From: Robiginitomaculum sp.
Lineage (GTDB): Bacteria; Pseudomonadota; Alphaproteobacteria; Caulobacterales; Maricaulaceae
Length of the DNA: 64,000 nt
Direction: 5' to 3'
NCBI GenBank assembly: GCA_021776515.1
Contig: JAJFFS010000005.1
Coordinates: 1-64,000, forward strand
In this document: piece by piece, positions 7,788 to 17,151 of the stretch
Numbering within the stretch: position 1 is the first letter of the stretch
Layout of the letters: every line of letters begins with the position of its first letter
Translations under genes and position numbers: made by a program
The notes under the pieces: model-generated
What the model was told of the DNA's origin: nothing
Database searches by the model: none
What the model saw: only the letters and a program-made list of their open reading frames with translations

Positions 7788-9167
7788 ATGCGGGTATTAA
7801 TCATCGGTAGTCTTGGCGGTCAGCTAGGTGAAGCAACAAAAATTGCCATGAAAAATGGTGCCAAAGTTGCCCATGTTGAATGCACTGATACAGCAATGAA
7901 GGCATTGCGTGCTGGTCAGGGGGCAGACCTGTTAATGGCGGATATTGGCAATGATATAGCTACGCTTGCCAGTGCCTTAAAGGCCGAGCGTATTCATGTG
8001 CCGATCGTTGCATGCGGGGTTTCTGCCACACCTTCTGCTGCTGCTGCGGCTATTCGTGCCGGCGCCAAGGAATTTATTCCCTTGCCACCCGATACTGACC
8101 TTATTGCTGCAGTGTTGGCTGCTGTTGCTGATGATGAGCGCCCTATGATTGCCCGCGATCCGGCAATCCGCCAGGTGGTGACGCTTGCTGATCAGGTTGC
8201 CTCTTCTAATGCCTCTATTCTTATCACTGGCGAATCGGGTTCAGGCAAGGAGGTGATGGCTCGTTATGTTCATGAAAAATCCAAACGCGCCACCAAGCCG
8301 TTTATCTCTATCAACTGTGCGGCAATCCCTGATAATTTACTGGAATCAGAACTTTTCGGGCATGAAAAAGGGTCTTTTACCGGTGCCATTGCCCGGCGCA
8401 TTGGTAAATTTGAAGAAGCAGATGGGGGGACGCTGCTCCTTGATGAAATCTCTGAAATGGATGCACGCTTACAAGCCAAACTTTTGCGCGCCATCCAGGA
8501 ACGTGAGATCGACAGGGTAGGTGGTACACGCCCCGTAAAAATTGACATTCGTATTCTGGCTACCTCAAACCGGGATCTTTCACAAAGTGTTCGCGACGGC
8601 AGTTTTCGAGAGGATTTGTTGTTTCGCCTCAACGTCGTTAATCTGAAATTGCCGCCTTTGCGTGAACGTCCGGGGGATATTGCGGCACTGGCAGATCATT
8701 TTTCCGCCCGTTATGCTGCGGCAAACGGGGTTTCCGTACGTCCGGTTTCAGATGCGGCACGTCATGTGTTGCTCAATCGTTCCTGGCCGGGCAATGTTCG
8801 TGAACTGGAAAATGCCATGCACCGTGCGGTCTTGTTGGCCGATGGAGACGAAATTGGCCCCGATGCCTTGCGAGCCCCGGATGGGACGAAATTGAGCGAT
8901 GCCGCCCCGCGCGGTGTGGTTGAAGCGGCAGCAGAAGCGGCACAGGTTTCTGTGCAAAGCACAGTTGGACAAACCGTCGCACAAGTGGAGCAGGATCTTA
9001 TTCTTGATACACTGGATCATTGCCTGGGCAATCGAACCCATGCGGCAAATATTCTAGGCATTTCCATTCGTACCTTGCGGAACAAACTTAAAATTTATGC
9101 TGAACATGGTGTGTCTGTGCCCTTGCCTGGTGGGGAGCGCCATACAGGCGTTGGTGCAGTAGCCTAA
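7788..9167 (+). CDS. flbD: Sigma-54-dependent flagellar regulator FlbD
   Basis: 459 residues. It is an enhancer-binding protein activating sigma-54 promoters of later flagellar genes. Domains are a receiver-like region (1-125), an AAA+ sigma-54 activator domain (about 130-360) with Walker A GESGSGKE, the sigma-54 contact loop KGSFTGA and Walker B GGTLLLDE, and a C-terminal Fis-type helix-turn-helix (RTHAANILGISIRTLRNKL). The receiver is degenerate: the N-terminal acidic pair is missing (IIGSLGGQ) and the conserved Lys region reads FIPLPPD, although an Asp remains in LLMADIG. In Caulobacter FlbD activity is controlled by FliX, which fits a non-canonical receiver; fliX is not in the window. Confidence 0.92.
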   Translation: MRVLIIGSLGGQLGEATKIAMKNGAKVAHVECTDTAMKALRAGQGADLLMADIGNDIATLASALKAERIHVPIVACGVSATPSAAAAAIRAGAKEFIPLPPDTDLIAAVLAAVADDERPMIARDPAIRQVVTLADQVASSNASILITGESGSGKEVMARYVHEKSKRATKPFISINCAAIPDNLLESELFGHEKGSFTGAIARRIGKFEEADGGTLLLDEISEMDARLQAKLLRAIQEREIDRVGGTRPVKIDIRILATSNRDLSQSVRDGSFREDLLFRLNVVNLKLPPLRERPGDIAALADHFSARYAAANGVSVRPVSDAARHVLLNRSWPGNVRELENAMHRAVLLADGDEIGPDALRAPDGTKLSDAAPRGVVEAAAEAAQVSVQSTVGQTVAQVEQDLILDTLDHCLGNRTHAANILGISIRTLRNKLKIYAEHGVSVPLPGGERHTGVGAVA

Positions 9168-9198
9168 ATGCAGATTTTACAGAATTTTGGAAAATTAA

Positions 9199-11307
9199 AT
9201 GGCTGAAACGGCTGGCATAAGTTCGCCTGATACCGGGCTCGGCGGGAACAAGTTTGTCGCGGCAGTCATGCGCGGCGACGTGGCGCTGGCCGTGGGTATT
9301 ATCGCCATACTGATGATGCTGATTGTACCCATGCCCAAATGGTTGCTGGACATTGCTTTGGCGGTCTCGGTTTCCTTTTCTGTACTGGTATTAATGACGG
9401 CATTGTTTATCCGAAAACCACTGGAATTTAGTGCCTTTCCTGCAGTTTTGTTGATTGCAACCATGTTGCGGCTTGGGCTTAACCTTGCTTCTACACGTCT
9501 GATTTTATCAGATGGGTCACAAGGCTCTGATGCGGCGGGGGAGATTATTCGTGCTTTCGGGGTTCTGATAACCCAGGGCAATTATGTCATCGGTATTATT
9601 GTTTTTATCATTCTGGTTATCGTCAATTTTGTCGTGATTACCAAGGGGTCGGGCCGTATTGCTGAAGTGGCCGCACGCTTTTCACTGGATGCCATGCCAG
9701 GTAAGCAGATGGCCATTGATGCGGACCTTAGCTCTGGCCTTTTGAAGGAAGATGAGGCGCGTCAGAAACGCAAGGACCTGGAGGCGGAATCAAATTTTTA
9801 CGGTTCAATGGATGGGGCCTCAAAATTTGTGCGCGGTGATGCCGTGGCCGGTCTTCTTATTACGGCTATTAATATTATTGGCGGTATGATTATCGGCGTC
9901 GGGCAGGAGGGTATGCCTTTCGCGCAGGCCGCTTCAAATTATACAATGCTGACCATTGGTGACGGGCTGGTTAGTCAGATACCGGCACTGGTTATTTCTA
10001 TCGCTGCCGGTCTTCTTGTTTCCAAGGCCGGTGTTGAAGGTGCGGCTGACAAAGCCTTGTTCGCTCAGTTTACCGGTTATCCTCAAGGGTTAGTTATCGT
10101 CGCGGCGATCAGTCTGATTGCTGCGCTTCTTCCCGGCATGCCGTTTGTGCCTTTTGCTCTGATGTCCCTGCTTTTGGGTGGCGGTGCCTGGGCTATCCAT
10201 AAGCGCAAAGCCAAAGAGCAGGTTATCACCGAGCAAGTCGTCGCTAGCGAGGAAAAAGAAAAAGAAAACGATGAGCAGCCAATTTCTGAAAGTTTGCATA
10301 TTGATGGTTTGAAGATTGAGCTGGGTTATAACCTGCTCAGCCTCATTAATGATATGGAGGGGCGACGTCTTACGGACCAGATCAAGGCTCTTCGTCGCCA
10401 GATGGCTCAGGAAATGGGTTTTGTTATGCCGCCAGTGCGTATTTTGGATAATATGCAACTTGGTACTGATGATTACATGATCCGCGTCAAGGAAATTGAG
10501 GCGGGTTCGGGCCTGCTAAAACTTGGTCATTTATTGGTGATGGACCCAACGGGCGCACAGGTTGATCTGCCGGGCGACCATGTCAAGGAACCTACTTTTG
10601 GGTTGCCGGCAACCTGGATAACAGAATCCTTGCGCGAGGAAGCTACGTTTCGGGGGCTGACGGTCGTGGATCCGGCAACAGTGCTGGCAACGCACCTGAC
10701 CGAGATTTTACGGGATAATATGCCGGATCTGCTTTCCTTTGCAGAAACTGAAAAATTACTCGAAGGTCTGGGTAAGGAAGATACAAAACTTCTGGAAGAG
10801 ATCAGCCCGTCACAAATCAGCCGCTCGGGTATCCAGCAGATTTTGCAAGGCCTCTTGAAAGAGCGCGTTTCTATTCGTGATTTACCGGCCATACTGGAAG
10901 CCATTGCCGAGGCCAGCGCCACAACGCAACAGCTGGGCGCCATTATAGAGCATGTGCGCACCCGGCTTGCCCGGCAATTATGCCATGCTAGTGCGGCACC
11001 GGATGGGTCACTGCCCATGTTGGGGCTTTCACCGGAATGGGAACAGGCCTTTGCTGAAAGTTTGATCGGTGATGGTGATAACCGTCAATTGGCCTTGCCA
11101 CCTTCAAAATTGCACGAATTTATCAATAGTGTACGGACAAGCTTTGATGTTGCAGCGCAGGCAGGTGATACGCCGGTTCTTCTCACGTCGCCATTAATTC
11201 GGCCTTATGTACGTTCAATTATTGAACGGTTCAGAGCGCAAACAATTGTTATGTCGCAAAATGAGGTTTCACCCAAGGCGCGACTGAAAGTTGTGGGACA
11301 AGTCTGA
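9199..11307 (+). CDS. flhA: Flagellar biosynthesis protein FlhA
   Basis: 702 residues, normal for the FHIPEP family. FlhA is the nonameric inner-membrane core of the export gate whose cytoplasmic ring receives substrate-chaperone complexes. The N-terminal half has about eight membrane helices and the FHIPEP region (ATMLRLGLNLASTRLILSDG, then GSGRIAEVAARFSLDAMPGK). The cytoplasmic domain starts around residue 350 after a charged stretch (EEKEKENDEQ). It continues the fliF operon, 31 bp after flbD. Its stop overlaps the ATG of the next small gene (ATGA), which points to coupled translation. Confidence 0.96.
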   Translation: MAETAGISSPDTGLGGNKFVAAVMRGDVALAVGIIAILMMLIVPMPKWLLDIALAVSVSFSVLVLMTALFIRKPLEFSAFPAVLLIATMLRLGLNLASTRLILSDGSQGSDAAGEIIRAFGVLITQGNYVIGIIVFIILVIVNFVVITKGSGRIAEVAARFSLDAMPGKQMAIDADLSSGLLKEDEARQKRKDLEAESNFYGSMDGASKFVRGDAVAGLLITAINIIGGMIIGVGQEGMPFAQAASNYTMLTIGDGLVSQIPALVISIAAGLLVSKAGVEGAADKALFAQFTGYPQGLVIVAAISLIAALLPGMPFVPFALMSLLLGGGAWAIHKRKAKEQVITEQVVASEEKEKENDEQPISESLHIDGLKIELGYNLLSLINDMEGRRLTDQIKALRRQMAQEMGFVMPPVRILDNMQLGTDDYMIRVKEIEAGSGLLKLGHLLVMDPTGAQVDLPGDHVKEPTFGLPATWITESLREEATFRGLTVVDPATVLATHLTEILRDNMPDLLSFAETEKLLEGLGKEDTKLLEEISPSQISRSGIQQILQGLLKERVSIRDLPAILEAIAEASATTQQLGAIIEHVRTRLARQLCHASAAPDGSLPMLGLSPEWEQAFAESLIGDGDNRQLALPPSKLHEFINSVRTSFDVAAQAGDTPVLLTSPLIRPYVRSIIERFRAQTIVMSQNEVSPKARLKVVGQV

Positions 11308-11630
11308 TGAATAATAATTTACTCGCCATTATGGAGCAAAGTTTTACGCCGGCGGATCTGGTTCTGATCAGTGCGATAGCTCTGGTTTGTGCCGGTGTTA
11401 TGCGCAGTTATGGTCATATAGTTATGGCAGTGTTTATTGCTGCGGCGGTAGATTTCATGTTGCCCGGTATTTTTGCGTTGGTTACGGGTGTCCCGGTGAG
11501 TGAGGCATTGCTGGCAAGTTGGGACCGTCTTGCGGGTTATTCCAGTGTTGCCCTTTTGGTGCGTGCACTGGTGTATTTCGCTGCGATCAGTTTGTTGTTT
11601 GGCACCAAGGCTGCTTACGGGCGGCGGTAA
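11307..11630 (+). CDS. Small membrane protein of unknown function, paralog 1
   Basis: 107 residues, about three hydrophobic segments (about 16-37, 41-60, 80-98) and a basic end. No family recognised. It begins inside the flhA stop codon (ATGA). It is clearly related to the next gene: both are exactly 107 residues and align without gaps through FTPADLVLISAIALV versus FAPGELVIYTIIASM and LVRALVYFAAISLLF versus ALRMVLYFFAISVVL. The position suggests a role in flagellar export or membrane insertion, but nothing in the sequence proves it. Confidence 0.8.
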   Translation: MNNNLLAIMEQSFTPADLVLISAIALVCAGVMRSYGHIVMAVFIAAAVDFMLPGIFALVTGVPVSEALLASWDRLAGYSSVALLVRALVYFAAISLLFGTKAAYGRR

Positions 11631-11703
11631 CTGGATATGTCTCTGGCGTGAATTTTGCGAGTTCCCTGGCGGAGTGTGTGCAAATGGAACGCTGGAGGCA
11701 AGA

Positions 11704-12027
11704 ATGGAAACATTACAGTTAGTCGGTGACATAGCTTTTGCGCCAGGGGAACTGGTGATTTACACAATTATTGCTTCAATGGTGGGCTTGGCTACCGGGC
11801 AGTTTTCACGAATTTGGCTAGCGGTTCTTGTCGCTTTGAGCGCAGATGTCGCCTGGCCCTGGATATTGGAAACCAGCAATGGGCTTGATGCCATGGCGGC
11901 ACGTGAAGCCGCGACAACACATCTTGTCCGCGATGGCGGTGCCGCCATTGCCTTGCGTATGGTGCTTTATTTTTTTGCGATTTCGGTAGTGCTGATGTTC
12001 AAACGTGTCCTGGGAACAGAAAACTAG
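11704..12027 (+). CDS. Small membrane protein of unknown function, paralog 2
   Basis: 107 residues with the same three-segment hydrophobic pattern as the preceding gene, of which it is a diverged tandem duplicate. I choose the ATG at 11704 rather than the track start at 11500 because it has gctggaggcaaga just upstream (GGAGG, good spacing) and gives the same length as paralog 1; the upstream extension would overlap paralog 1. The gap to paralog 1 is 73 bp. It is the last + strand gene of the flhA block and converges on fliJ. Confidence 0.75.
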   Translation: METLQLVGDIAFAPGELVIYTIIASMVGLATGQFSRIWLAVLVALSADVAWPWILETSNGLDAMAAREAATTHLVRDGGAAIALRMVLYFFAISVVLMFKRVLGTEN

Positions 12028-12031
12028 TGGA

Positions 12032-12442
12032 TTAACGTGCAGCGCGGTTGCCAGCTATTTCATCCAGCTCATCCTGTTCGGCTTTGGCACGAGCATCAGT
12101 GATACGTTGCAAGCGACGCTCTTCCATCAACTCAAACTTTTTCAACTCAAGAAAGGCTTCTTCCAGTTGCACACGTAAAGCAGCGGTTTGAGCATCCAGC
12201 TCTACCATTGATGCGCGCAGGTTATTTTTGCGCTCGATAACAGCCTGGGCATAAGAGCCATAAGCCATAAAACCTTCGCGGCTTTCATCAGCCGCAACCT
12301 GTTCTTCGGGAACGCTGCGTTCCAGATCTGCTGCGCGGCTTTCCAGATGGGCGCGTGCCTCATCCAGACCTGCCATTTGTTTTTGTAGCTCTTCAACTTT
12401 AAACCGAGCCAATTTTACCAAGGATGCAAAATTACGCATCAT
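12032..12442 (-). CDS. fliJ: FliJ-like flagellar export chaperone
   Basis: 136 residues, almost entirely helical and charged, predicted long coiled coil (VEELQKQMAGLDEARAHLES, ending EQDELDEIAGNRAAR). FliJ inserts into the FliI hexamer like a rotor stalk and helps hand substrates to FlhA. Identification rests on size, coiled-coil character and position 12 bp after fliI; the family is poorly conserved. Confidence 0.8.
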   Translation of the reverse strand: MMRNFASLVKLARFKVEELQKQMAGLDEARAHLESRAADLERSVPEEQVAADESREGFMAYGSYAQAVIERKNNLRASMVELDAQTAALRVQLEEAFLELKKFELMEERRLQRITDARAKAEQDELDEIAGNRAAR

Positions 12443-12454
12443 TTCCCTCCATTA

Positions 12455-13798
12455 TCACCCATTTTCGGGTTTGTTATTATCACCCATGATTTTGGCCAGG
12501 CGTTGGAACCCATCATCAAGTGATGTGGCCTCTTCTTTTTCCTGTCCAAGAAACGCTTCTAACGGGCCGTGTAACTCGATGGCCCGGTCCACGTCAGCAT
12601 TGGAACCGCGGGCATAGGCGCCCAAACGGATCAATTCTTCCATGTCTGCATAGTCACTAAGCGCGCGACGCGCTTTGAGAATTAAATCGTTTTCTTCATC
12701 AGTGCTGCACCCTGGCATGGTGCGCGATATACTTTTTAGAACATTGATCGCGGGGAACCTTCCCCGTTCTGCAATCGCCCGTTCCATAACGATATGGCCA
12801 TCAAGTATCCCGCGTGTTGCATCGGCTATGGGCTCATTATGATCATCGCCATCAACCAACACAGTGAAAATACCCGTGATGGCACCCTCGGACCGCCCAT
12901 CCGTGCGGCGTCCGGGGCCAGCGCGCTCAAGTAGTCGCGGCAGTTCATTAAAGACCGATGGTGTATAGCCGCGTGTTGTTGGCGGCTCACCTGCAGCCAA
13001 TCCAATCTCTCGCTGGGCCATGGCAAAACGGGTAACAGAATCCATCAAACACAGGACATGCTGTCCCTGATCACGAAAATATTCGGCTACGGTCAGGGTA
13101 AGTTGGGCAGCCTGACGACGACTGAGCGCGGGTTCGTCCGAGGTTGCCACGACGACAACGGCGCGTTTCATCCCCTCTGCCCCTAGAACGTCGTCAATAA
13201 ATTCTTTGACCTCACGGCCCCGTTCACCAATCAACCCAATAACGGCAACGTCGCAATCCGCATTTTGCGCTAGCATGGACATCAGCACAGATTTGCCGAC
13301 GCCGGACCCGGCAAAAACACCCATGCGCTGACCTTTGCAAATTTGCGTAAAGGTATTGATCGTCCGCACGCCAGTATCCATACGTGCGCCAACTCGTGCC
13401 CGGGCATGTGGTGCCGGGGGGCGGCCTCGCAAGGGGTATGGATAAAGCCCTGGCAATAGCGGTCCGGCATTATCCAGAGGCTTGCCAAAGGCATCAATGA
13501 CCCGGCCCAGCCATGCCTGGGCAGGGCGAACAAATGGGCCTTCTGGGTCAATTTCCATACGCGAGCCAGCCCGTACACCATCCAGTGGACTAAAAGGCAT
13601 CATCAAGGCATGGTCTCCGCGAAAACCAACAACTTCGCAGGCAATGTCACCATGACGGGTCTGGGCTTTTGCCCGTGCACCGAGTTCAAGCGCATCGGCT
13701 GGCCCTTCGGCTTCGATCATCAGACCGTTAACCGCAGTAATGCGTCCGCGAAAACGCCGTGGCTCAATGCTCTCTATACTGGCTTTCAGTGTTTGCAT
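12455..13798 (-). CDS. fliI: Flagellum-specific export ATPase FliI
   Basis: 447 residues from the chosen ATG. The hexameric ATPase powers unfolding and release of export substrates. It shows Walker A ([14 protein letters not shown]), the T3S ATPase signature ([20 protein letters not shown]) and Walker B-type [19 protein letters not shown]. The track start (GTG at 13852) adds 18 hydrophobic residues not usual for the family, so I favour the internal ATG beginning [11 protein letters not shown]. It is transcribed away from ctrA with fliJ behind it, and shares the ~180-230-bp intergenic region with ctrA. Confidence 0.93.
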   Translation of the reverse strand: MQTLKASIESIEPRRFRGRITAVNGLMIEAEGPADALELGARAKAQTRHGDIACEVVGFRGDHALMMPFSPLDGVRAGSRMEIDPEGPFVRPAQAWLGRVIDAFGKPLDNAGPLLPGLYPYPLRGRPPAPHARARVGARMDTGVRTINTFTQICKGQRMGVFAGSGVGKSVLMSMLAQNADCDVAVIGLIGERGREVKEFIDDVLGAEGMKRAVVVVATSDEPALSRRQAAQLTLTVAEYFRDQGQHVLCLMDSVTRFAMAQREIGLAAGEPPTTRGYTPSVFNELPRLLERAGPGRRTDGRSEGAITGIFTVLVDGDDHNEPIADATRGILDGHIVMERAIAERGRFPAINVLKSISRTMPGCSTDEENDLILKARRALSDYADMEELIRLGAYARGSNADVDRAIELHGPLEAFLGQEKEEATSLDDGFQRLAKIMGDNNKPENG

Positions 13799-13932
13799 GG
13801 TCGCAAATTTTATCCAAATATCTAGTGTTAAGCTAAAACCTACATGAACCACCTTGAGATCGCGTAAACGCGCGTGTGAAAATTTTCAGAAAATAGTTTT
13901 TGATCACAGAAAGTTAAAGGCATCAGATTTGA

Positions 13933-13947
13933 TTTACTTTTAGTTAA
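13933..13947 (+). promoter_or_regulatory. Candidate CtrA box in the ctrA/fliI intergenic region
   Basis: TTTAC-N6-TTAAG (TTTA-N7-TTAA) is one mismatch from the CtrA consensus and lies 84 bp before the ctrA start, compatible with autoregulation. Directly after it comes the palindrome ggggattcccc (13948-13958). Confidence 0.5.
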
Positions 13948-13950
13948 GGG

Positions 13951-14010
13951 GATTCCCCTAGCGTATGGATAGAGTTAACCATTATGCCAAAGGAGCCTGC
14001 AAACTGATTC
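13951..14010. promoter_or_regulatory. Two GANTC (CcrM) sites before ctrA
   Basis: GATTC occurs at 13951-13955 and 14006-14010. GANTC is the target of the cell-cycle methylase CcrM, and in Caulobacter methylation of such a site controls the ctrA P1 promoter. The second lies in the leader inside a weak hairpin (cctgc...gcagg, 13996-14015). Confidence 0.5.
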
Positions 14011-14031
14011 GCAGGACAATGGGAGGGGCCG

Positions 14032-14727
14032 ATGAGAGTTCTCTTGGTTGAGGATGATAGTGCAACAGCGCAGTCCATAGAGCTGATGCTAAAGTCGGAA
14101 GGCTTTAATATTTATACAACAGACCTTGGAGAAGAAGGGGTCGATTTGGGTAAGTTATATGATTATGACATCATACTGCTTGATCTGAATTTACCGGATA
14201 TGCCGGGATTTGATGTTTTGAAGCAATTGCGTGTTTCAAAGGTCGAAACGCCGGTCCTGATCCTGTCAGGTACGGCTGACACCGAGGTCAAGGTTCAGGG
14301 ACTGGGCTATGGTGCCGATGATTACCTGACAAAACCTTTCCACAAGGATGAACTGGTTGCCCGTATCCACGCGGTGGTGCGGCGTTCCAAAGGACATTCG
14401 CAATCAATCATTACCACAGGGGCAGTTGCTGTTAACCTGGACGCCAAGACGGTGGATGTGAATAAACAACGCGTCCATCTGACTGGCAAGGAATACCAGA
14501 TGCTGGAACTGCTATCCTTGCGCAAGGGAACAACCTTGACCAAGGAAATGTTCCTTAATCAATTGTACGGCGGCATGGATGAGCCGGAATTGAAGATTAT
14601 TGATGTGTTTATTTGCAAATTGCGCAAAAAACTTGCTAACGCCACTGGCGGTGAACACTATATTGAAACGGTCTGGGGGCGCGGCTATGTGTTGCGTGAC
14701 CCTGTCGAGGAAGAAGTTGCCGCGTAA
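14032..14727 (+). CDS. ctrA: Cell-cycle response regulator CtrA
   Basis: 231 residues, OmpR-type. It is the master transcription factor that, when phosphorylated through CckA-ChpT, controls flagellar, chemotaxis, polarity and division genes in alphaproteobacteria. Receiver residues 1-120 have the acidic pair (VEDDSAT), phospho-acceptor Asp51 ([11 protein letters not shown]) and the Lys of YLTKPF. The C-terminal winged helix has the recognition region [20 protein letters not shown] and [10 protein letters not shown]. The protein ends in Val-Ala-Ala, similar to the Ala-Ala end needed for ClpXP degradation in Caulobacter. Ribosome site gggagggg. A strong hairpin follows. Confidence 0.97.
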   Translation: MRVLLVEDDSATAQSIELMLKSEGFNIYTTDLGEEGVDLGKLYDYDIILLDLNLPDMPGFDVLKQLRVSKVETPVLILSGTADTEVKVQGLGYGADDYLTKPFHKDELVARIHAVVRRSKGHSQSIITTGAVAVNLDAKTVDVNKQRVHLTGKEYQMLELLSLRKGTTLTKEMFLNQLYGGMDEPELKIIDVFICKLRKKLANATGGEHYIETVWGRGYVLRDPVEEEVAA

Positions 14728-14745
14728 ACCCGGCGTATCATTTTC

Positions 14746-14779
14746 AAAAAAAAGGCGGCTTTTCAGCCGCCTTTTTTAT
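14746..14779. terminator. Bidirectional terminator between ctrA and cheR
   Basis: aaggcggct-tttc-agccgcctt forms a stem flanked by an A-run on the left and a T-run on the right, so it can end transcription from both convergent genes. Confidence 0.9.
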
Positions 14780-14795
14780 TATTCTAAATTCGGGA

Positions 14796-15632
14796 TCAAG
14801 CCACTTGCGCTGCAGCGGCCTGTCCCTTGCGAATGTAAAGGCCACGTTTTCCGGGCACAGGAACGAAAGCATCAGAAAGCCCCATAACGGTTTCAGCCGC
14901 ACCCAGGAATAGAAAGCCATCGGGGGCAATAGATTGTGCCAGCCGGTTCAGGATGTCAGTCTTCGTTGCCTGATCAAAATAAATCAGCACGTTGCGGCAA
15001 AAAACCACATCAAACTGACCAAGCCCGCGAAAGTTTTCAAGCAGGTTGAACTTTCTAAAAGTGATATGTTGTTGCAATCTGGGGTCTATGCGCCACAGGT
15101 CATTAGCCTTCTCGAAATACTTGACCATAAGCTGAACTGGTAAACCGCGCTGCACTTCAAATTGGGAGTAAAGGCCAGTTTTGGCTTTTTCCAGAACCTT
15201 GTCAGAAATATCAGTGGCCAGAATACTGCTTTGCAATCCTTTCATACGCGCTGCTTCTTCGCGCATGATCATGGCCAGTGAATAAGGCTCCTGACCGGAA
15301 GATGCAGCAGCGCACCAGATTTTTATCTTGGAACCAGCCGGGCGATTTGCCGTAAGATGAGGGATGACATCACTTTTAAATAGATCAAAAGGTGTGCGAT
15401 CGCGAAAGAAAAAAGTTTCGTTGGTCGTCATCGCTTCAGTTACGATCGCGTTCAGACGATCATCATTTTTTGTACGCATGGCCTTGATGAGTGCATCAAC
15501 CGAATCGTAATTCTCTTTACGGGCAATCGGCCCAAGCCGACTATCAAGTAAATATCCCTTGTCTTCTGCCAGAACATGGCCTGAAGTTTTTTTCAGCATA
15601 TTCACCAGAAATGTAAAATCTTGAGTGTTCAT
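14796..15632 (-). CDS. cheR: Chemotaxis protein methyltransferase CheR
   Basis: 278 residues from the ATG that overlaps the cheB stop (ATGA). CheR transfers methyl groups from S-adenosylmethionine to glutamates of chemoreceptors. It has the N-terminal helical domain and the SAM-binding motif KIWCAAASSGQEPYSLAM, plus the acidic FDVVFCRNVLIYFD. The longer track ORF (to 15740) adds 36 residues antisense-like in character with no ribosome site. It is the last gene of the chpT/che operon and ends at a bidirectional terminator shared with ctrA. Confidence 0.95.
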   Translation of the reverse strand: MNTQDFTFLVNMLKKTSGHVLAEDKGYLLDSRLGPIARKENYDSVDALIKAMRTKNDDRLNAIVTEAMTTNETFFFRDRTPFDLFKSDVIPHLTANRPAGSKIKIWCAAASSGQEPYSLAMIMREEAARMKGLQSSILATDISDKVLEKAKTGLYSQFEVQRGLPVQLMVKYFEKANDLWRIDPRLQQHITFRKFNLLENFRGLGQFDVVFCRNVLIYFDQATKTDILNRLAQSIAPDGFLFLGAAETVMGLSDAFVPVPGKRGLYIRKGQAAAAQVA

Positions 15633-16741
15633 TTTTGAACTTCCCTGCTGACAATGCGCATAATTGTTTCCCCAATTTGATTTAAGGGTTTGATTTGTTC
15701 TGCAAGACCTGCCTGAACGATTGAACCGGGCATGCCCCAAACAACTGAGCTGGCCTCATCCTGTGCAATAATTTGTGCCCCGGTTTTTACCATTTCTTTG
15801 GCCCCGGCACAGCCATCATGCCCCATGCCTGTAAGAATAACACACAGGGCAGCATCTCGATAAATATTGGCGGCACTGCGCAACATCGGGTCCACCGCCG
15901 GGCGGCAGAAGTTTTCTGGTGGACGTTGGTCCAAGCCAATCACCAAACCAGTGCCCGCACGGCGCACAGTCATATGGTAATCACCTGGTGCCAGGTAAAT
16001 ACCATCTTGTTTGACGGGCATGCCGTCACGGCCCTCAACAACTAGTCTGCGGGCGCTTTTGCTCAAATGTTCGGCTAGAACAGCGGTAAAAGCCTTGGGC
16101 ATGTGTTGGGTAATAAATACCGGAATTTTTATCTTGGGTCCGATCATGCTAATGACATCACGCAAGGCTTGCGGTCCGCCTGTGGAAGACCCAATAAACA
16201 ATGCCTTTGGTGGGTTGCGGTTAGCCGGTGGGCGAATTGCTACTTTGGCTGCAGGTGCCGTGAGGCGTGTGCGTGTAAAACTCTGCTTACGCCCGGCTTC
16301 GCCAAGTGTACGCACCTTTCTGATCAGGTTTTGTTTGAATTCATCTGCTCTGGAGAGAGAACCGGATTCCGGTTTAGGCAGATAATCTGCGGCACCATGC
16401 TCTAATGCTTTCAAGGTGATGTCTGCATTGCGGTGAGTCAGGGTCGAGGCCATGATAACTTTGGTTTTTGGTGCGGCTTTCATGATTTGCGGCAAAGCGG
16501 ATAAACCATCAAGGCGCGGCATTTCAACGTCCAGGATTACCACGTCAGGCTTGTGTTCGCCCGCCATTCTAACGCCCATAACTCCATCAGAGGCTTTGGC
16601 AACAATTTCTATGCCGTCTTCTTCTTCCAGCCAACGTGAGACCAGACCGCGCACAACGGCTGAATCATCAGTGATCATGACCCGGATCGGGCCGTGATTC
16701 ATACCAGAATTGCGTGATATATGGGGTTTGGCAAGGGTCAT
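15629..16741 (-). CDS. cheB: Chemotaxis protein-glutamate methylesterase CheB
   Basis: 370 residues. It demethylates and deamidates chemoreceptors when phosphorylated by CheA. The receiver domain has Asp71 (VVILDVEMPRLDG) and the KP motif of YLPKPE. The C-terminal esterase domain has the catalytic Ser (GSSTGGPQAL), His (ITQHMPKAF) and Asp (TGMGHDGCAG). The start overlaps the cheY stop by ATGA. A second ATG 13 codons in (MNHGPIRVMITDD) is a possible start. Confidence 0.96.
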   Translation of the reverse strand: MTLAKPHISRNSGMNHGPIRVMITDDSAVVRGLVSRWLEEEDGIEIVAKASDGVMGVRMAGEHKPDVVILDVEMPRLDGLSALPQIMKAAPKTKVIMASTLTHRNADITLKALEHGAADYLPKPESGSLSRADEFKQNLIRKVRTLGEAGRKQSFTRTRLTAPAAKVAIRPPANRNPPKALFIGSSTGGPQALRDVISMIGPKIKIPVFITQHMPKAFTAVLAEHLSKSARRLVVEGRDGMPVKQDGIYLAPGDYHMTVRRAGTGLVIGLDQRPPENFCRPAVDPMLRSAANIYRDAALCVILTGMGHDGCAGAKEMVKTGAQIIAQDEASSVVWGMPGSIVQAGLAEQIKPLNQIGETIMRIVSREVQK

Positions 16742-17115
16742 GCTTTGGCCGCTATCAAACCAACTTCAACGAATTTAGAACTGAGGATGTCGCCATCAAA
16801 TGGTTTCATGATGTACTCATTAGCGCCGGCGCGCAGGGCTTCGGTAATATGCCCCATATCATTTTCAGTCGTGCAGAAGACTACGACGGGCTGATCACCG
16901 CCGGTTTCCTTACGCAGTGCGCGAAGAAAATCAATGCCGCTCATAACGGGCATGTTCCAGTCCAGAAGAACTGCATCAGGCATGGTTTTTCGGCACTGCT
17001 CCAGGGCTTGCGCCCCGTCAGCGGCCTCTTCACAGGCAAAATCCATATCTTCGAGAATACGTCGTGCGACCTTACGGATTACACGGCTATCATCAACCAC
17101 GAGACAATTCTTCAT
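16738..17115 (-). CDS. cheY: Chemotaxis response regulator CheY
   Basis: 125 residues, single receiver domain. Phosphorylated by CheA, it binds the FliM/FliN switch to change motor behaviour. All key residues are present: the acidic pair (VVDDSR), Asp52 (LLDWNMPVMSG), Thr in FCTTEND and Lys in IMKPFD. It lies between cheW (36 bp upstream) and cheB (4-bp overlap). Confidence 0.95.
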   Translation of the reverse strand: MKNCLVVDDSRVIRKVARRILEDMDFACEEAADGAQALEQCRKTMPDAVLLDWNMPVMSGIDFLRALRKETGGDQPVVVFCTTENDMGHITEALRAGANEYIMKPFDGDILSSKFVEVGLIAAKA

Positions 17116-17151
17116 TTTCTTCGTCCTTTATCTATCCCTTGAAAACTCCGA

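Noticed and set aside
11500-11703. N-terminal extension of the second small membrane protein (track start 11500)
   Set aside because: It overlaps paralog 1 and lacks a ribosome site; the ATG at 11704 has one and matches the paralog length.
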